Shown here in pieces: positions 8,140 to 14,562 of a stretch of 16,249 bases of DNA. The notes beneath the pieces were generated by a model. That model made no database searches. It had not been told where the DNA came from and saw nothing but the letters and a program-made list of their open reading frames with translations. Where the stretch lies: the NCBI GenBank assembly GCA_036273915.1, contig DASUGR010000007.1, forward strand, positions 1 through 16,249, read 5' to 3'. The translations under genes were made by a program, and so were the position numbers. The stretch is from PLA2 sp036273915. Lineage in GTDB: Bacteria; Planctomycetota; PLA2. The first letter of the stretch is position 1; every line of letters begins with the position of its first letter.

Positions 8140-9759
8140 GTGGCCCCGCGGCGCGCGTTCAAGTGGATCGTGCTCCTCGCTGCGGCGGCGACGGCGTGGC
8201 TGGTCTTTTGCCGGGGGGGCCCGGACCGGGGCGAACGCGCCAGCCTGCACCCGGCCCCCGGCCCGGCGGTCGCCGCGCCAGACGCCTCGGGGAAGAAGGC
8301 GGCGCCGGGCGAGGCCGCGGCCGCAACGCCCGCCGGTACGACGCCGGAAGCGTCTTCGGCGGAGAGCCGGATCCGCGTCCTCGTGATCCACGTGGACGGG
8401 GCGCCGGCGGCTGGCGCGCGCGTCGAGGCGTACGAGCTCCCCTGCGACCTGTTCCGGCGCCGTTCGCCCACGGCGACCGCGATCACGGCGCGCGATGGCG
8501 CTGCGATGCTGGCCGTGGCTCCGGGCGTCTCGTGCGAGGTCCGCGCCTCGCGCGGCCATGCCGCGAGCTTCCCCGGGTACGTGGCCCCGGCTGGCGGCCA
8601 GGTCGTGCTGATCCTCGAGCCCGCGCGCGCGCTGCAGGGCCTCGTTCTCCTGCCCGAGGGCGCCCCCGCGCGAGGCTACCGGGTGAACCTGACGTTCGGT
8701 CACGCCGAGCGCACGGTCCCGTTCCGAGGACGCACGGACGGCGCCGGCGCGTTCGAGCTGCCGCCGCTGCCCGACGCGTGGTTCGACCGGCTGACGGCTG
8801 AGGTCAGGCCGCCCGCGGGAGCGAGCCTGCCGGCCCTGGACGAAGACCTCGAGGTGGTGTTCAAGGACCCGGCCACCCCCCCCCACTGGGAGTTCGAGTT
8901 CGCGCGCGAGCAGCTGGTCGCTGGGCTGATCATCCTCCAGCTCACCGAGGTCCGGCTGCTCGCGCGCGTCGTGGACGAGGCGGGGATCCCCGTCGCAGGC
9001 GCGGCGGTCCACTGGGCCCCGCGCGGGGCCCCCGACCCCCCCTCCTTCCGCTTCATCGCGGTTACCGACGAGGAGGGACGCTTCGAGGCGGCCGTGCAGC
9101 GGGTCTCGGGCGAGCCCTTCGTGATCAGCGCGGAGGGATATGCTCCGCTCGTGTGGCGGCCGGAGGCGCCGCCCGCGGCCCGGAAGCTGCATGTTCCCGA
9201 GATCGTGCTGCGCAGGGGCGTGCCGCTGCACGGGCGCGTGACGGACCCCTCGGGACAGCCTCTCCGCGCCGTCGTGCGGCTGGAGAGCCCGCGGCTGCCC
9301 GGGCAGATCGTCGATCAGGACCTGATCGACGACGACGGGCGCTTCCGGTTCGGCGTCGAGGATGTCGAGCACGTCCTCTACGCGTTCCGGCCCGTCCAGC
9401 CGGACCTCTGCCTGCCGCAGCTCAAGATGGCGGGGGTGCGGGGCGGACAGGACGAGGTGCATGTCGTTCTCCCGGAGCCGATCCGGGGCAGCCTGCGTTT
9501 CGTCGCGCAGGGGACGGGAGAGGCGCTCGAGGTTCAGCACCTGACGCTCATCGTCAAGGACGCGCGCGGGACCGAGGTGGCGAAGCGGACGTGGGAGCCG
9601 GCCCTCGCGCACAGGCAGGTGCGCTTCGAGGTCTGGGTGGAGGGGACCTACTCTCTCGAGGTCTACGCGGCGCGCCACGAGCCCGCGAGCGTGGAGGGCG
9701 TCCAGGCGGTTCGGGGGCGCGGCCCGGATGTCGCGGTGTCCCTCGTCCCGCGGCGGTGA
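8140..9759 (+). CDS. Exported protein with repeated carboxypeptidase-regulatory-like domains
   Basis: A 539-residue protein of unknown specific function. Residues 8-24 form a hydrophobic N-terminal segment (signal peptide or anchor; LVFC is not a good lipobox), followed by a Pro/Ala-rich linker to about 75. The rest looks like successive beta-sandwich modules of the CarboxypepD_reg/CnaB kind: about 77-165 (VDGAPAAGARVEAYE), 166-245 (TDGAGAFELPPLP), 270-358 (VVDEAGIPVAGAAVHW, then TDEEGRFEAAV) and 360-447 (GRVTDPSGQPLRAVVRLES, then DDDGRFRFGVED), with a C-terminal module to 539. Such proteins are usually envelope-associated or extracellular. The GTG at 8140 is set by the extended -10 box 6 nt before it and by the signal segment. 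A run of nine C (8876-8884) lies in the coding sequence. It converges on the membrane-protein gene with only 6 bp between the stops. Confidence 0.8.
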   Translation: MAPRRAFKWIVLLAAAATAWLVFCRGGPDRGERASLHPAPGPAVAAPDASGKKAAPGEAAAATPAGTTPEASSAESRIRVLVIHVDGAPAAGARVEAYELPCDLFRRRSPTATAITARDGAAMLAVAPGVSCEVRASRGHAASFPGYVAPAGGQVVLILEPARALQGLVLLPEGAPARGYRVNLTFGHAERTVPFRGRTDGAGAFELPPLPDAWFDRLTAEVRPPAGASLPALDEDLEVVFKDPATPPHWEFEFAREQLVAGLIILQLTEVRLLARVVDEAGIPVAGAAVHWAPRGAPDPPSFRFIAVTDEEGRFEAAVQRVSGEPFVISAEGYAPLVWRPEAPPAARKLHVPEIVLRRGVPLHGRVTDPSGQPLRAVVRLESPRLPGQIVDQDLIDDDGRFRFGVEDVEHVLYAFRPVQPDLCLPQLKMAGVRGGQDEVHVVLPEPIRGSLRFVAQGTGEALEVQHLTLIVKDARGTEVAKRTWEPALAHRQVRFEVWVEGTYSLEVYAARHEPASVEGVQAVRGRGPDVAVSLVPRR

Positions 9760-9765
9760 TGCCGG

Positions 9766-11613
9766 CTACGCGCCGCGGCGGCCCAGGTAGAAGTAGATCC
9801 CGAGCGAGCCCAGGAGCCCCGCCCCCGAGAGCGCGAGCGCGAAGGAGCCGGCGGGCATGAGGCCGCCGACCGCGACGAGGCCGAGCGCGAGCACGAAGCC
9901 CACGCCGCCCGCGAGGAGCAGCGGCCGCCGGCCGAACCGGCCGAGCAGCATCAGGAGCCCCGACGCCGCGCCGAGCGCGAGCACGTCGCGTCCCGCCGCG
10001 TTGACCGCGGCGCTCCAGCCGAGCGCCCCGACGAGGTGGATCGCCGCGAGGTTCTGGAGGAACCGCGCGCCCCGGCGCAGGTCGAAGCTGCGCGCGCGCT
10101 CGAGCGCGAGCGAGAGGATCGCGAGCACGAGGCCCGCGGCCGCGAAGCCGAGGTAGGGGACCCGCGCCGGCCCCGCGACCGTGCCGAGGCCGAGCAGGTG
10201 CAGAAGGCCGCCGCGCGCGGCCATCACGTCGAGCGATCCCACGAGCGCCCCGAGGGCCGCGAGGTGGAACGGCATCGCCCAGCGCACCTTCCCGTGGCTC
10301 TCGAGCATGAGCCCGGGCACGGCGAGGAGCACGACCGGCAGGAAGCGCAGCGCGATCTCGTGGGCCGCGAGGCCGCTCACGCCCAGGACGAGGACGAGGG
10401 CGCCGTACGCGGCCGCCGCGAGGCCCGCGGTGGCCCATGCGAAGAGGCCGCGGCGGAGCAGCAGCAGGCAAGCCGTCGAGAGCGCGAGGCCCCCGACCGT
10501 GCCCGCGAGGACGCGCATGTCGGAGAGCGGCGCGGGGAGCGCGCCGGTCCCGCCCATGATGCCCATGACGGCGAGGGCCGCGATGACCGCCGGGGCCGCG
10601 GCCACGGCGCCGGCCGCGAGGAAGACGGCTGCGCCGGCGCCATCGCCCTGCGAGCGCGCGCGGATGCCCGCGCCCACGAGCGTCAGGAACACCGCGCCCG
10701 GGACCAGCGCCTGGAGCGCCGGGGACGCGTCGTGGACGAGCGCAACGAAGAGCGAGGCGCCCGCGACGGCCGCGGCCACGAACGCGTAGAGCGCGAGCCG
10801 CGGGAGCGACACGGGCAGGTCCTCGGAGGCCCCTTGGCCGTCCACGAGGCGGCGGTAGATCACGTGGAGGCGGTCGCTGTCGACGGCCGGGATCGCGCCC
10901 TGCCGCTCGAGGTGGCTGATCTCGCGGAGCCGCCCGAGCACGTCCCGGCGCGTCTCCTCCGAGACCGAGGCCGCCATGCGGACGGGCGCGGCCCGCTTGA
11001 TGGGCTTCGGCCGGACCGGCGCGGGCGCCGTCTTGCCCGGCACGATGTACGTCGGCTCGTCGCGGGCACGCGACGCCCGGGAGGGCGGCGGCTCGGCCGG
11101 CGCCAGCTCGGCCTCGGCCACGAGCTCGGTCTCCGTGTGGTCGTAGGTTTCCGGCGCCAGATCGAACGACGCCGGCTCCTCCGCGGGAGCCGCCTCGGTC
11201 GCGAACTCCTCGGCGGGCTCCGCCGCGGCGAGCGCCTCGATCCCCTCATGCGCCGAAGAGGGCTCCTCGACGGGCTCGGGCTCAGGCCGCGACCGGCGTT
11301 TCGGCTTCCGGCCCTCGTGCCTCGCCGCCTGCCGGAGCGCGGCGGAGGAGAGGGATGCGTCGTCGCCGTCCGGCGTGATCTCCTGGGAGAGCATGCCGAG
11401 GTCGGCCGCCGGCGGCGCCTCGGCGGCGGGGGCCTGCGCGGAGAGGTCGAGCCCGTTCAGGGCCGCGAGCTCCTCGATGCGGTTGCGGCAGCCCTCGCGC
11501 ATGTCGTCGGGGATGCGCCCCAGGAACTCATCTAGGTCCGGATTCCACCCCTCGTCGACGAGACGCAGGTACTCGGCGGCCAGACTCTCAACGGAAATAG
11601 CCGTTTCGCCCAT
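9766..11613 (-). CDS. Polytopic membrane protein with long acidic cytoplasmic head
   Basis: A 615-residue protein I cannot assign to a characterised family. Residues 10-52 (AAEYLRLVDEG through DEFLGRIPDDMRE to RIEELAAL) resemble the short helical segment that precedes the kinase domain in many planctomycete Ser/Thr kinases, but no kinase follows. Residues 60-215 are low-complexity, rich in Ala, Glu and Pro. Residues 217-262 form a small helical module (RRDVLGRLREISHLERQGAI) like the heads of DUF2157-type membrane proteins. From about 272 to 610 there are roughly 12 hydrophobic segments (for example 272-293, 328-354, 367-386, 391-412, 486-504, 564-584, 590-610). ATG 11613 has AGAGG 7 nt upstream. 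It is divergent from the MerR/sigma genes. A function is not proposed. Confidence 0.8.
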   Translation of the reverse strand: MGETAISVESLAAEYLRLVDEGWNPDLDEFLGRIPDDMREGCRNRIEELAALNGLDLSAQAPAAEAPPAADLGMLSQEITPDGDDASLSSAALRQAARHEGRKPKRRSRPEPEPVEEPSSAHEGIEALAAAEPAEEFATEAAPAEEPASFDLAPETYDHTETELVAEAELAPAEPPPSRASRARDEPTYIVPGKTAPAPVRPKPIKRAAPVRMAASVSEETRRDVLGRLREISHLERQGAIPAVDSDRLHVIYRRLVDGQGASEDLPVSLPRLALYAFVAAAVAGASLFVALVHDASPALQALVPGAVFLTLVGAGIRARSQGDGAGAAVFLAAGAVAAAPAVIAALAVMGIMGGTGALPAPLSDMRVLAGTVGGLALSTACLLLLRRGLFAWATAGLAAAAYGALVLVLGVSGLAAHEIALRFLPVVLLAVPGLMLESHGKVRWAMPFHLAALGALVGSLDVMAARGGLLHLLGLGTVAGPARVPYLGFAAAGLVLAILSLALERARSFDLRRGARFLQNLAAIHLVGALGWSAAVNAAGRDVLALGAASGLLMLLGRFGRRPLLLAGGVGFVLALGLVAVGGLMPAGSFALALSGAGLLGSLGIYFYLGRRGA

Positions 11614-11665
11614 CTCGAACCTCTCATCGGCATTCGGGCGGCTCCCTTTTTAGGGGTCGGGGATC

Positions 11666-11676
11666 GGGGGTCCGGG
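11666..11676 (+). repeat. Partial copy of the G-rich word
   Basis: GGGGGTCCGGG matches the first 11 bases of the 14-mer seen at 591, 8049 and 15839. It lies 53 bp upstream of the membrane-protein gene. Confidence 0.45.
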
Positions 11677-11763
11677 CCCACGCCGACTGTCCCGGGATGA
11701 GACGGAGGGGTGGGGCTCGGCCTTCCCTTCAAGAACCGGCATGGCCCAGCCGATCCAATCCCT

Positions 11764-11849
11764 CATGGGTGCCCACCCCACCGAGCGGGTGAGAGTTTTT
11801 CTGGGCAAGTCGGCCCCTTGACGAGGGGCCGGGTGGGCGGGTACCTATG
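11764..11849 (+). promoter_or_regulatory. Possible branched RNA structure upstream of the MerR gene
   Basis: Positions 11764-11777 can pair with 11832-11849: 14 pairs including one G-U, with a 4-nt bulge at 11839-11842. Inside lies a perfect 8-bp hairpin, CGGCCCCT (11811-11818) with AGGGGCCG (11824-11831) and a TGACG loop, and a weak 4-bp hairpin (11779-11782 with 11788-11791). The right arm of the outer stem overlaps the left arm of the inverted repeat at 11845-11882, so the two folds exclude each other. I do not recognise a known riboswitch class. The pairing is seen in sequence; an RNA role is inference, and it needs a promoter upstream of 11764 that I could not find. Confidence 0.35.
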
Positions 11850-11882
11850 CACTATGCATTGTGAACGATGCATAGTGCATAG
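11845..11882. repeat. Perfect 15-bp inverted repeat with 8-nt centre
   Basis: Left arm CTATGCACTATGCAT (11845-11859), centre TGTGAACG, right arm ATGCATAGTGCATAG (11868-11882). The arms are perfectly complementary. Three tandem heptamers GCATAGT, GCATAGC and GCATAGT occupy 11870-11890, and two GCATAG units face the other way in the left arm. It is clearly more AT-rich than the surroundings. It looks like an operator array or a small hairpin element. Confidence 0.8.
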
Positions 11883-11890
11883 CGCATAGT
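11859..11890 (+). promoter_or_regulatory. Candidate MerR-type promoter with centred dyad
   Basis: TTGTGA (11859-11864, 4 of 6 to the -35 consensus) and CATAGT (11885-11890, 4 of 6 to the -10 consensus) are separated by 20 bp. The dyad TGCATAGTGCA (11869-11879) sits in the middle of that spacer. Long 19-20 bp spacers with a centred dyad are the known arrangement of MerR-activated promoters, and the gene 60 bp downstream encodes a MerR-type protein. Both boxes are weak, so this rests mainly on geometry. Confidence 0.35.
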
Positions 11891-11909
11891 CGGGGGTGTG
11901 GCACCCCCG
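11891..11909 (+). promoter_or_regulatory. 8-bp hairpin in the MerR gene leader
   Basis: CGGGGGTG (11891-11898) and CACCCCCG (11902-11909) pair perfectly around a 3-nt loop, 42 bp before the MerR ATG. It is followed by TCTCTCT rather than a T run, so it may be an attenuator or an mRNA 5' stabiliser rather than a full terminator. Confidence 0.4.
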
Positions 11910-11950
11910 TCTCTCTGACCCGGGGATGTCCCGGAAGGGGAGGCACATGG

Positions 11951-12259
11951 ATGGCGAGAAAGCGACTTCCCGAGAAGCTCTTCCGGATCGGAGAGATCAT
12001 CGAGCACTCGGGCCTGTCGAGACAGACGCTCAACTTCTACGCGACCATGGGTCTCATCCGCGAGCGGCAGAGGACGGCAGGCGGCCACCGACTGTTTCCC
12101 CCGTCCGTCTTCGCCGATCTCGAGCGCGTGCGCGCCCTTCAGAAAAAGGGCTACACGCTGCAGCGGATCCGCGAGATGCTGGAGCCGAGACACGCACCGC
12201 GGCCGGATGCCGCGGAGACCTTGCATTCCGAAGTGTTCGAGGGGCCCACCGGGGACTGA
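11951..12259 (+). CDS. Small MerR-type DNA-binding regulator
   Basis: A 102-residue MerR-family protein consisting almost only of the winged-helix DNA-binding domain: FRIGEIIEHSGLSRQTLNFYATMGLI (11-36), RTAGGHRLFPPSVFADLERV (41-60) and LQKKGYTLQRIREML (63-77). The C-terminal 25 residues are polar and there is no effector-binding domain or coiled-coil extension, so no ligand is suggested. ATG 11951 has a strong AGGGGAGG Shine-Dalgarno 8 nt upstream; another ATG at 11947 is in a different frame. The sigma-factor gene follows after 70 bp on the same strand, probably in one operon. The inverted repeat at 11845-11882 is a plausible binding site, by inference. Confidence 0.88.
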   Translation: MARKRLPEKLFRIGEIIEHSGLSRQTLNFYATMGLIRERQRTAGGHRLFPPSVFADLERVRALQKKGYTLQRIREMLEPRHAPRPDAAETLHSEVFEGPTGD

Positions 12260-12329
12260 CCATCCGCCGATGCCTTGGCCTCACACAGGACCGGACCGCC
12301 GCAGCACGCCCTGCAGAAGGTAGGGCGGC

Positions 12330-13097
12330 ATGAAGGTAGAGACCCAGACACTCTGGGAGGAGTTCCGGAAGACGGGCGACGTCGAGATCCGGAATCGCCT
12401 GGTCGAGAAGTACCTCTACATCGTCAAGTACGTCGCCGATCGACTCCAGCAGAAGCTGCCCAAGTCGATCCCGGAGGAGGACATCCGCTCCGCGGCCTCC
12501 TACGGCCTCATCCGTGCCGTCGAGAACTTCGACCACCGGCGCGGCACGAGGTTCGAGACCTACTGCGCCACGCGCGTCAAGGGGGCCATCCTCGACGAGC
12601 TGCGCGCCCGCGACTGGGTTCCCAGGATGATCCGCAACAACACCTCCCGGGTGAACACCGTGAAGGAGGAGCTGGAACGCGAGATCGGGCGGGAGTCCAC
12701 CCCGGGCGAGCTGGCGGAGCGGCTCGGGACCTCCCGCGAGAAGGTCGAGACGATGATCCGCGAGAGCAATTTCGTCTCGATGTTCACCTTCTCCCGGTGC
12801 GAGGAGGAGGCGCAACGCGGCGACACCGAGGAGCGCAACCTCATCTACGAGGACAAGCAGTCCGAGGCGCCGTTCGAGCGGATCTTCCTCAAGGACCTCT
12901 CGGACCACCTCATGGCGATGCTCACGCACCGCGAGAAGATGGTGATCCTCCTCTACTACGTGGAGGACCTCTCCATGAAGGAGATCGGGAAGATCCTGAA
13001 CATCTCCGAGTCCCGCGTCAGCCAGATCCGGACCACGACGCTCACGAAGCTCCGCCGCAAGGTGGAGGAGGTCCGGACGTTGCTCGAGAAGTCCTAG
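12330..13097 (+). CDS. FliA/WhiG-type (sigma-28 family) RNA polymerase sigma factor
   Basis: A 255-residue group 3 sigma factor. Region 2 spans about 8-95: LWEEFRKTGDVEIRNRLVEK, IVKYVADRLQQKLP, SAASYGLIRAVENFD, FETYCATRVKGAILDELRARDWVPR. Region 3 is about 100-155 (TPGELAERLGTSREKVETMI), and region 4 about 190-250 with the helix-turn-helix MKEIGKILNISESRVSQIRTT. The DELRxxDWVPR signature is typical of FliA/SigD/WhiG. No flagellar, chemotaxis or anti-sigma (FlgM-like) gene is in the window, so a motility role is not supported by context. ATG 12330 has AGAAGG 9 nt upstream. Its MerR neighbour may control it, or the two may act together. Confidence 0.93.
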   Translation: MKVETQTLWEEFRKTGDVEIRNRLVEKYLYIVKYVADRLQQKLPKSIPEEDIRSAASYGLIRAVENFDHRRGTRFETYCATRVKGAILDELRARDWVPRMIRNNTSRVNTVKEELEREIGRESTPGELAERLGTSREKVETMIRESNFVSMFTFSRCEEEAQRGDTEERNLIYEDKQSEAPFERIFLKDLSDHLMAMLTHREKMVILLYYVEDLSMKEIGKILNISESRVSQIRTTTLTKLRRKVEEVRTLLEKS

Positions 13098-13116
13098 CCC
13101 CCTCGTCCCGCATCGC

Positions 13117-13147
13117 ACGCGCGCCCGCGCCCCCCGCGGGCGCGCGT
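13117..13147. terminator. 13-bp perfect hairpin between convergent genes
   Basis: ACGCGCGCCCGCG (13117-13129) and CGCGGGCGCGCGT (13135-13147) pair perfectly around a CCCCC loop. It fills the gap between the sigma-factor stop (13097) and the PDZ-protein stop (13151), so it could end both transcripts. There is no T tract on either side, so termination would have to be of the non-canonical, hairpin-only kind. Confidence 0.55.
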
Positions 13148-13150
13148 CGT

Positions 13151-14239
13151 TCAGTCGCCCGCGGCCCTCTCCGGCGCCGCGACCGCGAGCTCCGCGAAGT
13201 CGCTCACGCTGTCCGACTTCGTCCAGAGTCCCACGCCGCCGCGCGGGAGGTACGTGTCGTACGACGACGCCACCTTCCCGTCGTACGTCGCCGAGAGCAT
13301 CGGGCCATCGGCGCGGAACTCCAGCACGTGCCAGCTCCCGTCGTCCTTCGGGATCTCGACGCGCCCGCCGGGAAGCGTGCGGCGGATCCCGTTGGCGACC
13401 CGGAAGATCCGCAGGTCGTTCTCGGTCGCGTTCACGCGCGCGACGAGGTAGTTGCCCGTGTCGCGGTAGCGGAGCACGACGCCGGCCGCGCGGTCGAAGT
13501 CGCCCCCCGCGAGCCGGACCCGCACCGTCACGACGGCGTCGTCGCAGACGAGACCCTTCACGAGCGCGATCGGGAAACGGATCCCGGTCGGGTCGCCGTC
13601 CGCCTGCCGGAGCGCGCGCTGGCCCGCCTCCTCGGCGACAATCCACCTGCCGGGATGGCCGTGCCCGGCGAGGACGGCCTCGATCGCCAAGGGCGTGTCT
13701 CCGGCGCGGTCGGAGGCGAGGTCGAGCTTCCAAGGCAGGGGGGGCTCGGGGGCGCCGGGGAAGAGCCCCGGGAACTGCTCCTCCTCGTCCTCGTCCTCCT
13801 CGGGCCGCCGCCCGAGCTCCGCCTCCATCGCCGTCTCCTCGCCGTCGCGCAGCACGCGAAGCGGCACGCGCCCGCCGACGCTCCGGAGCCGGATCGCGCT
13901 CCCGAGCGCGGACGCGTCGGGCGTCGCCTCGCCGGCGACCGCGAGGATCACGTCGCCCTCCTTGAGCCCCGCTTTCATGGCGCCGGTCATCGGGAAGACC
14001 TTCGTGACCTTCATCCCGCCGCCCTCCGGGTCGGCGTCGATCCCGAGGTAGGGGAGGGGCATGATCCGGTCGAGCATGAGCCGCGCCTCGAGGTGCGCGC
14101 GCGTGGCGTCCGCGTCGATTTGCGCGTCGAGCGCGTGCAGGAGCTCGCGCCGCAGGATCACCGGATCCTTCCGCTCGGCACCCTCCTCCTGGGCGAAAAG
14201 GGCGGCAGCGAAAGGGAAGAGGACGCAAAGGGCGCGCAT
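13151..14239 (-). CDS. Exported PDZ protein with C-terminal LamG-like domain
   Basis: A 362-residue secreted or periplasmic protein. Residues 1-16 (MRALCVLFPFAAALFA) are a signal peptide with likely cleavage before QEEG. Residues about 62-143 are a PDZ domain (PYLGIDAD, FPMTGAMKAGLKEGDVILAV, LRVLRDGEE). An acidic linker follows at 147-155. Residues about 168-355 resemble the concanavalin-like domain found in DUF1080/LamG-type proteins (AAGVVLRYRDTGNYLVARVN, WHVLEFRADGPMLSATYDGK, GGVGLWTKSDSVSDFAEL). No protease or hydrolase catalytic residues are visible, so it is probably a binding or scaffold protein. The true start is ATG 14239, with an excellent AAGGAGGT Shine-Dalgarno just upstream and a signal peptide directly after; the open frame to 14317 is not coding. 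Confidence 0.88.
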   Translation of the reverse strand: MRALCVLFPFAAALFAQEEGAERKDPVILRRELLHALDAQIDADATRAHLEARLMLDRIMPLPYLGIDADPEGGGMKVTKVFPMTGAMKAGLKEGDVILAVAGEATPDASALGSAIRLRSVGGRVPLRVLRDGEETAMEAELGRRPEEDEDEEEQFPGLFPGAPEPPLPWKLDLASDRAGDTPLAIEAVLAGHGHPGRWIVAEEAGQRALRQADGDPTGIRFPIALVKGLVCDDAVVTVRVRLAGGDFDRAAGVVLRYRDTGNYLVARVNATENDLRIFRVANGIRRTLPGGRVEIPKDDGSWHVLEFRADGPMLSATYDGKVASSYDTYLPRGGVGLWTKSDSVSDFAELAVAAPERAAGD

Positions 14240-14310
14240 GGGGACCTCCTTCGACGCACGATCGCCGCAAACCCGGTACCGACGCGGCCCGCGGCGGGTG
14301 GCGCGTTCGA

Positions 14311-14328
14311 GCGACACACGTGCGTCGC
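14311..14328. promoter_or_regulatory. Near-perfect 18-bp palindrome
   Basis: GCGACACACGTGCGTCGC is self-complementary at 8 of 9 pairs. It lies in the 323-bp divergent gap between the PDZ-protein gene and lysA, 72 bp upstream of the former. Operator-like by shape only; no regulator is assigned. Confidence 0.35.
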
Positions 14329-14330
14329 CG

Positions 14331-14383
14331 CCGTGACACGCGGGACCAACGCGTCACCGCGCGGCGCGGACCCGCGGTCACGG
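14331..14383. repeat. 13-bp inverted repeat with one bulged base
   Basis: CCGTGAC-A-CGCGGG (14331-14344) pairs with CCCGCG-GTCACGG (14371-14383) except for the single extra A, around a 26-nt loop. It is next to the palindrome at 14311-14328. The rest of the gap to 14547 holds only a 6-bp G+C hairpin near 14470 and nothing else I can name; no tRNA fold was found. Confidence 0.5.
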
Positions 14384-14547
14384 ATCCCCGTCTCCGGCGC
14401 TGGGGCCTGCATCGCGTGCATCGAGTGGGCGACGGACGGAAGCTCACCGCGGCAGTCTACGGAAGGTGGCGGGCTCTTGCTGCCCGCGGCTCGCGCAAGT
14501 CGTTGCCGCCCAACGGGTTCCACGGGCCTCTCCCGGAGACGGGCACC

Positions 14548-14556
14548 TGCTATCCT
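14548..14556 (+). promoter_or_regulatory. Extended -10 box giving a leaderless lysA start
   Basis: T-G-C plus TATCCT (14551-14556) is an extended -10 element ending 6 nt before the GTG at 14563. The expected transcription start coincides with the start codon and there is no Shine-Dalgarno sequence. Spacing is identical to the element at 8125-8133. Confidence 0.55.
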
Positions 14557-14562
14557 CGCTGC

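Noticed and set aside
8140..8211. Lipoprotein signal in the exported protein
   Set aside because: The Cys at residue 24 is preceded by LVF; Phe at -1 does not fit the lipobox, so a plain signal peptide or anchor is more likely.
10036..11535. 499-codon open frame on the plus strand
   Set aside because: It is antisense to the membrane-protein gene, highly charged and without motifs; the minus strand gives clear membrane helices and a Shine-Dalgarno sequence.
11818..11823. TTGACG as a -35 box
   Set aside because: No acceptable -10 box follows at 16-19 bp, and the hexamer overlaps the stem and loop of a perfect hairpin.
12054..14447. 797-codon open frame on the minus strand
   Set aside because: It runs antisense to the MerR and sigma genes and out of frame through the PDZ gene, and its translation shows no family motif.
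14240..14547. Possible tRNA or other small RNA in the divergent gap
   Set aside because: A GGTTC-like string near 14516 suggested a T arm, but no acceptor, D or anticodon stem could be matched.
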